Assembly (NCBI GenBank): GCA_905221615.1
Contig: CAJNDT010006157.1
Coordinates: 187,501 to 251,500 of the forward strand
Length of the DNA stretch: 64,000 nucleotides
Origin: Symbiodinium sp. CCMP2592
Lineage: Eukaryota; Sar; Dinophyceae; Suessiales; Symbiodiniaceae
Direction: 5' to 3'
This document shows, one piece after another, positions 24,105-33,490 of the stretch. The number at the start of each line of letters is the position of its first letter. Positions within the stretch are counted from its first letter, which is position 1. Made by a program: the position numbers and the translations under genes. Below the pieces are notes generated by a model that did no database searches, was not told where the DNA came from, and was given only the letters and a program-made list of their open reading frames with translations.

Positions 24105-24389
24105 CAGGGGAAGGCTGCCGAACTACGTAAACTGTGGGGGGAGGAATTGCCTGACGAGGGTCTAAGGATAGTGCCATAGAGGGTGCGGTGACGAGGCCGG
24201 GATGCGGGCTAAAGTTCGGGGCTGATAGGGGGGGTTTGACCGTCAGGCAACTTCCACAACCCGAACAGTCCAGGGGGGAAACTCTCCATGTAAAAAGACC
24301 CCAATGCCCCTCTTCCACAATCGCGGGAAGAAAGGGGGGGCCTCGGCCCGGGTCCTTCGGGACTTGACCCCTGCAGCGAGCGAGCGAGC
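24105..24389 (+). repeat. Conserved 3' block with hairpin, copy 2
   Basis: Second copy of the 20776-21053 block. Stem arms are ttgcctgacg at 24147-24156 and cgtcaggcaa at 24241-24250. Relative to copy 1, T-A has become A-T with both arms changed, so pairing is preserved. The shared core (aggatagtgc, gcggtgacgaggccgggatgcg) and the ending gggacttgacccc before a GA repeat are retained. Confidence 0.7.
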
Positions 24390-24648
24390 GAGAGAGAGAG
24401 AGAGAGGTTTTGGTGACTTTATCGGGGGAATAATCTTTCTCTCTGTTGCCTTTTATTGGGGGGATCAGGCATATGCGATATGTCAAAGAAGAACGGAGGA
24501 ACATTGAATTCGTCATCGCATACTTTATGGCCTTAGCCTAAACGATGTTTTCCCGGTTCTTTCGTTTTCACCCCCCGTGTCCGTCAACACGACGGGTGGG
24601 CATGATGCCCGGGGGCGCTGACCCGTCCCCATGCCCGGGAGAGAGAGA

Positions 24649-24682
<34 letters not shown>

Positions 24683-24700
24683 CGTACGTAGTCTGTCTGT
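24390..24700. repeat. GA microsatellites and G/C-rich spacer
   Basis: GA at 24390-24406, preceded by GCGA units, then a second GA/CAGA tract at about 24640-24682 running into TACG/TCTG. Between them is a G/C-rich palindrome-like segment (cgggggcgctgacccgtccccatgcccggg). Confidence 0.85.
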
Positions 24701-26506
24701 CTGTACGCTTATCTGTATATTCCTAGCAGAACGTCTAGAATCAGTGAAAGTGTGGCGCACGGGCCTGATCAGAAGATGCCTTCCCTCGCAACGACCCGAC
24801 CAGACTATGCACCAGGAAGCAATTCAGCAGTTATTGAATGAAACGATGGGACTTTTTGTGTTCAAGAATCAGAGCTTGTGCATTGTGTGTGCGTAATGGT
24901 GAACTTTGGTTCAGGGTTTCGAGCTTGGGTGTTGGAGAGTGTTTTCTGTAAGAACGGCCGGTTAGCGAGAGTGATAACAACGCTGGTTTTAAAGCGGCGG
25001 GTCCGGATGGGTCTGATGTCTTACGGCACGGGTGTGAAGGGCAGTGAGGGGCTCAAGGGGTTGTTCCGGGTTGGGCCGGAATTTGGGCATAGGCAGTGGT
25101 CTCGAACGCCGGAGTGGCGCAATGAGCCGATACCCATCTTTGACGCAGGTTTCGGTCTGCTGAAGTAGACATGTATTCTTGTGTTCGTATGATGCCGACA
25201 TACAGTAGTCAGTGTCAGTCAATAGCACCATGATAGAAAAGATGTGCGAGTTCGAATTGAAAACAACTTCGTAGTATTGCCGATTAGTGTGAACAGTAGA
25301 TTGAGCCGTCCGGTCGGAGGTGTGGACAAAGCATGTGGGAAGCAGCAGCTGGACGGAGCTGAAACAAAGGGAAGAACGCCTAAGGCGCGATGCTGCCGAG
25401 GCCGCAAGTGTGTTTGTTGGGTTCTTCGACTATCGGGTCCTCGTGGATGCCTGTGGCAGCCATAGGTCGTCACATGCCTCTGTGAACAGAGTCCCAGGCC
25501 ATCTCCGGCTTTCATGCTCTCTCGATCGCACTGCTGGGTGCAGGGAGCGTTCAAACATGAGACCGAAGTCTATGCGCAGAAGCCTTCAGGACTAATCTGC
25601 GAACCAGACTGCATGTACTGTCATGTACTCACGTACTCGGCTTGGGTCTGCAGGGCTAGCTTGCGTCAGGGAGTGCGGTGCGAACACACGCACAAACACG
25701 GACACACGCTCATCAAGGGTGTCATCTCCTTGTGAAGCACTTGTACATGTTTCACGGGGCTGTTTTCAGTAGAGCCTCGCGCAACATGCTGGAGTTCGCG
25801 TCGCAACCCGGTGCGGCGTCATGGAATGCGGGAATCTGTCTTAGCTGGTGTCAGAGACTTCCAAAGGAAGGGGCCTCGGACTGCAGTGAACTCTCTTCAT
25901 TATTCGTTCGTTCACGCAAGTGGAAGCTGTGTCATGCCATGAGCCACAGTTGGGCGTGCCGCAGGCGTTTGCTGCTTGCAAAGAGTCCCTTCTGAAGCAC
26001 CGACTGGAGTTTCGAACGGAACTTCTGCGAACTCCACTTACGTGTCTCGGCCGCTCTTGGGAAGCATGAATCCGGACAACTCGAACTCACGCGAGATTCT
26101 GCAGAGAAGATTTACTTCGTACTTTGCAATTTTGATTGTGTTGTTCCGAAAAGGCCAGATGCTTTGACCGAGACGGCAGCTGCTTTGTCTGGCACTGTTG
26201 ACGGAGACGCAGCACTTCGAAGATTGCTAGACAATCCAGGCAGCAACTTTGCCTCGCATCGCATCAGACATAGTCTTTCGTCATGTTCTGTGCAGGAGTT
26301 TTCCAAGATCCAAGTCGGTGGTCCTCGGAAGGGCCTGGCAGGCTCGATGAAGTTACATGTAATCAAGACAAACTGCACCCAAGATGCCGGCTCGAAATCG
26401 CATCGTCACTGGCAGGCTGCTGGAACATGCGAGACGCATGTCCGAGATTGATGCGCTTCCAGCGCGAGCAAGGGAGCTGGCACAGATAGGAGGACTGGGC
26501 GAGTAG
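24701..26506. other. Unassigned
   Basis: No family recognised. A + frame at 25344-25460 reads ELKQREERLRRDAAEAASVF, a likely helix. A frame at 26384-26503, starting at an ATG, reads LLEHARRMSEIDALPARARE and could be a 5' exon of the following methyltransferase gene. The gap to the next secure exon would then be only about 20 bases, too short for a normal intron, so I do not join them. Confidence 0.35.
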
Positions 26507-29500
26507 GCCTAGTCCACACAAGATAGTGCTGGACGCATTGGCCGATTCGCCACGAAACATAGCCTTCTTTCGGAACGGTAAACGCCGATGGGGGCTGCTG
26601 CCTGCTCCGGGAGGACCCCTTGGCCAGCTCCTGGATTGCACATCGCAAGAGCTCCAGCGAGAGCTCGCGGGAAAGCAGTCGGCAAAGGTCTTGGTGCTCG
26701 GCGGCAATGGCACCATGGACGTTGATTCGTTAGGGCCGTTAGGAATCGCCTTCATCATGTCATGCGGGCCGAGCATAGGGAGGTCCCTGTGGCCGCTGCA
26801 GCACCGCTGAGGTGTGTCAGCCGTGTCCGCTCTTCGAGCTGGTGCCGCAAGGGTTGTGCTGTGGGAGCCTCTGCCGGACGTCGCTGCGATCGCAAAGGAG
26901 GCGGGAGCCCGGCATAGCCCAGCATGGTGTTGGTGTGTGGATCACTTTGATCATGTTGAAACCCTACGTCCTTTACCAGTCTGTGCTTTTGTTGTTAGAC
27001 GCATAGCCCCGCGTCGACCCAGGTTGTGCGCCGAAACCTGCCAGAACAGGCCAGATCCGTCGCTCATGGTGCCCGGACATTGTACAGTATTGCATAATCT
27101 ATCTTGAAGAATAGACGATCGTGCGGGGCAGCATAAATTCGCATACATTGAATTCTGTCGTCCGTTCATCTGTGGTTTTGAAGAGTGTCTCAGGTATGTA
27201 AGCTTGTGGTCCGGAAGTGCTTGTGCTACTAATGTCTTTACTGCAATGCTTCTCGACAACGACGACTCTGACCACCACAATCACGACCACATTCTTTACA
27301 CAAGGCATTTCTATGGCGAATCACGCACACATTTTGGCATAACAGGTTATAGCAGCATGTATACATAAATAGACATACATATTAATGTACTAGTATGTAT
27401 GTACGTATGTATGTCTGTCTGTATGTATGTATGTACGTGTAGGAGTGTTCTTAAGTTTGTGATGTTTGTCTGTACGAGCCCTGTACGTGTATGTATGTAT
27501 GTATGTATGCATGCGGGAACCTGCGTTGTTTTTTTGCTGTTGGTGCTTTTATGCTGTTCTGCTCTGCAGCTGAAGCCCCGCCAAACCAGCAAGTGAGAGA
27601 ACGGCCCGTCGCGGCAAAACAGCAAAACACGCCTCCCCGCAACCCCAGCCAAAAGACAAACCACAGCGCTTTATTTCGCTGAGCACCCCTTCCGCCCTGC
27701 ACTAACAGCAAGTGAAGAAACTTCGTCCCGTAGCAACAGCAAATAAAGCACCCCCCTGCAGCAACAGCAGAAAAAGCACTCTTAGCGTACGTATGTGTGT
27801 GTGTGCTTATGTATGTAGAGGTAGGTATGTATGTATGTCGTATGTCTCCGTGCATGTAGGTAGGTATGTATGTTTGTGTACACACGCACAGTCACACTCA
27901 TGCAGATATTGCAAGCATGCACAGTCACATCTCACATTAACGTGTTGATTTAATTGTCGCACATCTCACTCAAGTGTTGCGATGATTGCATGTCCCACTA
28001 AACTAAGCTTCGGACTATAGTATAATCAGTGTTGTTCTGCATAATGATGACGAATGCTAGCGATGCTACTACAACGTTTAATTCTCAGCATTGATCTTTC
28101 AGATCCTTATGCGTCATGGCGTACGTTCGTTGTCTATTACTACAGTACTTGCATCCTGTGATATCATCCGCTGTGTCCATGTGATGTCATACTGTGCAGA
28201 CATACTTGCGGACTTGGCCCGCCCCCCCGCGAGAGGTCGCCAGCTGTGAAATCTCCTCGGAAGCTATCCCATCAGGGCCCTGGGATTTGGTTGTCGTGGA
28301 TCGATGGCATGGCTCGGGTTTGTTCAGCTGCTCGGCTCAGACTGAGAGGACCACCATCGGCGTCTGGGCGGAATGCACATTGCACTGGTGGCATTTCTAA
28401 ATCAGCTCAGGCTGGGGGCCGGCGCAGTGCCTGAGAAAGGCAACTGCTGCGGCAACTGCGGGACTCTCGCAATTAAATTTCATCTTGCCCTCACAGTCCG
28501 GGCAATGTGCAGTTGAACCGTCGAAATTAAAAGTCTTTGACGATATGAAACCCAGTACAACAAGGGTGGACTTTCGTTTGAGGGTTTAAGGAGGGTTTAA
28601 GCGGGCTTAACTCATTGCTGAGGCTGCGCATCTGAATTGTAGGCGTTATTGCAATTCGAAAGTTGCCCTGACCGGTTGGTAAGTCTAGTGCCTCTCTGGC
28701 ACAAGAGTCTGCACCTGAGCCCTGAGCCCTATTGCAAGATTGGATCCAGAAATCTGTTACTGTAGCAAATTGTCGGCGAAAATCCGCTGATGTAGAAGCG
28801 TCTGCATTAGGGAGAGGGGAAACTGGAGCACAGGTTTTTTGAGTCCTTCGGTGCAGAAAAGTTTAGGGATTTCGACAGGCGCCCATGCCAAGGAACAAGT
28901 AGTAATAGTAGTAGTAGTAGTAGTAGTAGCAGTAGCAGTAGCAGTAGCAGTAGCAGTAGCAGTAGCAGTAGCAGTAGCAGTAGCAGTAGCAGCAGTAGTA
29001 GCAGTAGCAGCAGTAGTAGTGGTAGCAGCAGTAGTAGCAGTAGCAGTAGCAGTAGCATTAGCAGTAGCAGTAGCAGTAGCACTAGTAGTGGTAGCAGTAG
29101 CAGTAGCAGTAGCAGTAGCAGTAGCAGTGGCAGTAGCAGTAGCAGTAGCAGTAGCAGTAGCAGTAGTAGCAGTAGCAGTAGCAGTAGCAGTAGCAGTAGC
29201 AGTAGCAGTAGCAGCAGCAGTAGCAGTAGCAGTAGCAGTAGCAGTAGCAGTAGCAGTAGCAGTAGCAGTAGCAGTAGCAGTAGCAGTAGCAGTAGCAGTA
29301 GCAGTAGCAGTAGCAGTAGCAGTAGCAGTAGCAGTAGCAGTAGCAGTAGCAGTAGCAGTAGCAGTAGCAGTAGCAGTAGCAGTAGCAGTAGCAGTAGCAG
29401 TAGCAGTAGCAGTAGCAGTTAGCAGTAGCAGTAGCAGTAGCAGTAGCAGTAGCAGTAGCAGTAGCAGTAGCAGTAGCAGTAGCAGTAGCAGTAGCAGTAG

Positions 29501-29565
29501 TAGCAGTAGTAGCAGTAGCAGTAGTAGCAGTAGCAGCAGTAGCAGCAGTAGTAGTAGCAGTAGGC

Positions 29566-29630
<65 letters not shown>

Positions 29631-29659
29631 TAGTAGTAGCAGTGGTAGTTGTAGTAGTC

Positions 29660-29746
<87 letters not shown>

Positions 29747-29974
29747 TAGTAGTAGTAGTAGTAGTGGTAGTATGTAGTAGCCGTAGTAGGAGTAGCTGTA
29801 GCAGTAGCAGAAGGAGTAGGCGTAGGAGTGGGAGTCGGAGTGGGTGTGGGAGTAGGAGTAGGCTTATTGGTCTTATTCTGAAAGATTGAACTTTTAAGCC
29901 CTGGGGTTTCTGGGAAGTAAGGTAGGAGTAGGAGTAGTAGTAGTAGTAGGAGGAGGAGGAGGAGGAGTAGTCGT

Positions 29975-30006
<32 letters not shown>

Positions 30007-31535
30007 TAGTAGTAGTCGTAGTAGTAGTAGTCGTAGTAGTAGTAGTAGTAGTAGCAGTACTAGTAGTAGTAGTAGTACTAGTAGTAGTACTAGTAGTAGC
30101 AGTAGCAGTATCAGTAGAGGAGTAGCAGTAGATAGCAGTAGGAGCAGCAGGAGGAGGAGGAGGCGAGGAGTAGGAGTAGGAGGAGGTGTAGACTGTAGGA
30201 GTCGGAGTCGGCGTGGGAGTAGGAGTAGGAGCAGGAGCATGAGCAGGAGCAGAAGTAGGAGTAGAAGAGAGTCGGAGGAGGAGGTAGTGGTACTGGTGGT
30301 GGTGGTGGTGGTGGCGGTGGAGGTGACTGGTGGTTCCTGATTCTACGGTCAAACAGCTATCAACCACACTTTGATGCCTGAGCACTACACGGGCTGGTCT
30401 TGCCTGCGCAGCATGATCTTGAGGCACTTGCAGCGTAAGGCCATATGCGCGCGTGGATGTGTCTGTTTGTCTCTATCTCTGCGTGTGTGATTTTGTGTGT
30501 GGGCGTGCACGCCTTCAGCCAAGGGCGGATCCTTCCGGCCGCAGTGCGAGTCTCCGTGGCTTTGGCAGACGCGAGTCTGAAGGCATCGGGTTTTGACCTC
30601 ACCGCCATGGATTCCCGTGGCCTGGCTTAGCACTGAAGCCGTGAAACATGTCGCCTTCAGCGCAGACATTGAGGGCATTGAGGAGAGCAATGCACTGGTG
30701 CCGGGTGCCTTGAGGATTTCGTGCTCTATCGGCCGCTCCGATGAAGGCCTGGCTGGGGAAACAGAGGCTTGCAGCGATACCCGATCCAGGATTGAGCCGT
30801 TTCGAGCTGCCCGTGCGGTTCTGCCAAGGTCAGCATGGAGGAGTCCTCGCATGCAACCGCACTGAAGCCGGTGCGGATCGCAGCACGTTGAGAATGTCAC
30901 AATGTTGTCTGCAGCTGGGGTATTGCTAGGTAGTCACGACATGTCACGACCTCCACGGAGGTGCTTATGACAGACTTCTCGGCACCCGTCTTTGCCTGCT
31001 ACTTAAGACCTAATGCGTCGAGCGGCAGGGAGCATGATCGTCTTGTTGGAGATTTCGAGGAGTGGCAGCTGTCAGACGATGCGGAGGATGGCCCAGTGCC
31101 GGTCCACCTCCAAGCAACAGTCACTGGCAAGGCATCAGTTGCGATCATCCAAGCCGAGATCATCTTTCCGCATCTCGGCTCCGATGAAGAGTGATGAAGC
31201 TGAGGATTCATCCTGACGCGCTGCCTGGCACGGTGCTGTCGCCCCGAGGTCTGGCAGAAGCACTTCCGTGCGTTTCGCACAGTGGATGGCGGGCGGTCTG
31301 CCTTTACATGCTGGTCAAGTAACCAGGATGCAGCCAGCAATCATCAGAATCTCAACTTACGAACAAAGCAGCAGGGACCCGACTTGGATGTACATATTCT
31401 TGACATCTCTGATGTCCAGTGTCTTCTGAGTAGCCCAAGGATGTCAGTACATGTCAGATGAGGTTGTCTCGGGTATCACGGCACGGCGGAACGACGGCCG
31501 AGTTTGGATTGATTGGGACTACGCTGCATGTCGTA
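26507..31535 (+). CDS. Protein arginine methyltransferase-like module 1 (degenerate)
   Basis: First of two consecutive PRMT-fold modules, probably one PRMT7/PRMT9-type protein. Exons read: about 26507-26577 (DALADSPRNIAFFRN), 26650-26742 (AKVLVLGGNGTM, motif I position), 26812-26900 (SALRAGAARVVLWEPLPDVA), 27023-27068 (VVRRNLPEQARSVAH), 28234-28317 (GPWDLVVVDRWHGSG, double-E loop position), about 30524-30616 (GRILPAAVRVSVALADAS, barrel start), 30961-about 31180 (VLMTDFSAPVFA to GKASVAIIQAEIIF), and probable pieces near 31240-31310 and 31458-31535. Donors are GT, GA, GC, GT, GT in order, with consistent phases. The SAM motif I is unusual, with about ten extra residues, and the loop that normally carries two Glu reads VVVDRWHGSG. 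Methyl transfer by this module is therefore doubtful. Satellites at 27.4-27.9 and 28.9-30.3 kb lie in its introns. Confidence 0.6.
27365..27880. repeat. TGTA/TATG microsatellites in a methyltransferase intron
   Basis: Two patches, about 27380-27515 and 27790-27875, of TATG, TGTA and TCTG units. Both lie inside the reconstructed intron 27069-28233. Between them is an A/C-rich segment with several cagcaa/gcaaca repeats. Confidence 0.9.
28897..30320. repeat. 1.4-kb AGT/AGC satellite in a methyltransferase intron
   Basis: A long array of AGTAGC hexamers (about 28920-29560), then AGT triplets to about 29760, then degenerate AGG/AGT/CGT triplets to about 30310, interrupted at 29865-29920 by non-repetitive sequence. 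It gives long Val-Ala, Ser and Thr-Pro frames on both strands that are not genes. It lies between the exon ending at 28317 and the barrel exon at 30524. Confidence 0.97.
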
Positions 31536-31632
31536 TTGATTGTTTCTGCGTGGTGGCAAAGGCATCTCATGACGTCCCGGATCTGCGCTTGCCTTCCTAC
31601 AGGCGAAGAGTGCAGTGCCACCATTCGGATAC

Positions 31633-33490
31633 ATGGCGCTGTCGGAGTGGTACTTTGAGATGCTACGGGACTCCGCCAGGCCAGGGATTGCGAGTGTCCG
31701 CAGCGACTTAATCTCTTCTTTGTTCATGTCTTCACACAAAAGCAGGCATGATCTGTATGAACGAGCACTGCAAGTGGAGATTGCGAAGGTCAAGGCGATG
31801 CATCTTCCGACAATCCTGTACCAGTCGGCTTGTTAGTTGCCTGCAGGAGAAGGATGCTGACGGTTGCACGGTCTTGGACGTTGGTAGTGGTGATGGCATC
31901 CTGGCGCAAGTCTCATCACACCGCAGATAACTGCTGCTGTCTGGGCCTTCGCATCGGTGATGCCTGCAATGGTACACTGAAGCAACGAAGCAGTTCGCAA
32001 ATGAAGGGCTTAGAATGTTGCGGAGAAGAAGAGAAGAACGAGGAAGGACAGCCAGGAACAGTGATGGCACGGACAGGGCATGAAGCAGACTCAAACTTCG
32101 CTGTTCAGGAATTTTGTCAATGATGGCCATCAGAGCTGGGGCGACCGCGGGAACGGGAAACTCGTCCAGACTACCGAAATGGAGGAAGAGCCGTAGGATC
32201 CATCGTTGTGCACCTAAGGAGTTGAGTACGTCACGCAGATTGCTCGAGCATCGGAGGAGGGATTTGCTTTGCTGCCCTTTGCACAATGGGGCACACATGC
32301 TTGAAGCCGTGAGTCCTGGAGGAGGTCATCTTGGCAAACCGGTCCTGTAATGCATTGGGCGCTGGGCCGCTGGACATCTGGTGCACTGATGTGAGGCACA
32401 GGGCACAGAGTGTTAATTCCAAGCCGTTTTGGATTTTGCGAGCAGGCGGGTTCTTCGAAGATGCCTACTCGTAGTATGAAGTGTTGTACCAGGGTGGTGC
32501 CTACTCGGAAGTGATCTAACTGACAGAAGCCCATCTTGGAAGGGGTGTTCCAGAACTGCCGGAACAGCGCCGCTTCGATGTCTTGGTCAGCGAGCTAATG
32601 GATGCCTCTGGGCTCGGTGAGACGCTTTGACAAAGTAGAGGTGCTGGAGCATGTCTAGTCGGTGTCGGTACATAACTCGCGCCCACCACTTGTGTTTCTG
32701 CTTTCTGCTGGTGAGGAACCTGATTCTTCTTACGGAGGTGGGGAACGGCGTGCAGTACAGATGGGAGGCTGTGAAAGTGGGAGCGCTGTCGGGCTGCCAG
32801 GGCTCGAAGCGGCGCCTTTGCAAGCAGAACGCCCCGGTCATACCAGCCCGCCTCCGGCTGAGAGCGGTGCTCTGTGAGGCGCATGCATGCTTGCGGAATC
32901 GGTTTTCATTGCGTCTTGCATCCTTTCATCCGGAGGTGAAGCTGCCGTCTATCGACGGTATCAACATCGATGCTTTCTGGCCCTTCTGGCCCACAGATCG
33001 GGCATTTGGCAGTGCGCTCTGGCTTGGCGTCGACCTGGACAAGCAAGAAGGAACCTCGTCTCGGAAGTGCAGGCTTCTTGTATCCTATCCGGCACCGAGA
33101 AGCATCAAGGGAACAACGAACTGCCTGCAGGAGACTTCAAGGTGCTCACAGAGCCGGTAGAGCTCTTCGAAGTGGAGCTGGGGAAGGTGGCAGTGTGGTG
33201 AGCGCTCTTTCTTTACAAGCAGCAAATCAAGTCTTGTGCTGTATCGATGGCATTTTGCGCAGAGGCTGATGTGAATGATATTCCAGCACGGGCACAGTAT
33301 AGCTTCCCTGGGATTACCGCTGGCACTTGCAACATGGTCGTATGGCGGGGGGCTGAGATCTGGGCGGTCTAGGCCGTTTTGGAGATTGCATGACGGCCCG
33401 GCGATGACCGCGCACCTGAAAGCAGCAGAGGTGGTTCGAAGCGCAATTGAGCCAGACCGAGACTTGGCTCTTGGCTTCCGCTTGTCGAAC
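31633..33490 (+). CDS. Protein arginine methyltransferase-like module 2 (canonical motifs), PRMT7-like
   Basis: Transfers methyl groups from SAM to protein arginines. Exons: 31633-31679 (LSEWYFEMLRDSA), 31746-31788 (HDLYERALQVEIAK), 31847-31895 and 32109-32142 (together VLDVGSGDGILSMMAIRAGA), about 32544-32614 (RRFDVLVSELMDASGLG), about 32811-32990 (APVIPARLRLRAVLCEA, then DGINIDAFWPF), 33131-33186 (FKVLTEPVELFEVELGK), 33265-33344 and 33431-about 33490 (TAGTCNMVVW|WFEAQL). Human PRMT7 has the same blocks in order: ADMLHDKDRN, VLDIGTGTGLLSMMA, NILVTELFD, AVPHRATVYAQLVES, then AVVxW-type strands. Introns of 58-66 bases separate the first exons; donors include GC, GT, GC and GA. One exon between 32142 and 32544 (SAM-ribose acidic residue) and the final HW block are not identified. 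It follows module 1 by under 100 bases, so one two-module protein is the simplest reading. Confidence 0.8.

Noticed and set aside
21114-24389. The element as an LTR or LINE retrotransposon
   Set aside because: No reverse transcriptase, RNase H, integrase or protease motif in any frame. The repeated ends are too diverged to be a recent LTR pair. Kept as unrecognised.
28839-29570. Long Val-Ala/Ser-rich open frames (about 240 codons) and a 273-codon minus-strand frame
   Set aside because: Pure translation of AGTAGC/AGT microsatellite; every frame is open on both strands.
30640-30735. ALVPGALRISCSIG as the methyltransferase barrel exon
   Set aside because: The upstream block GRILPAAVRVSVALADAS (30524) fits the same place better and in the correct order.
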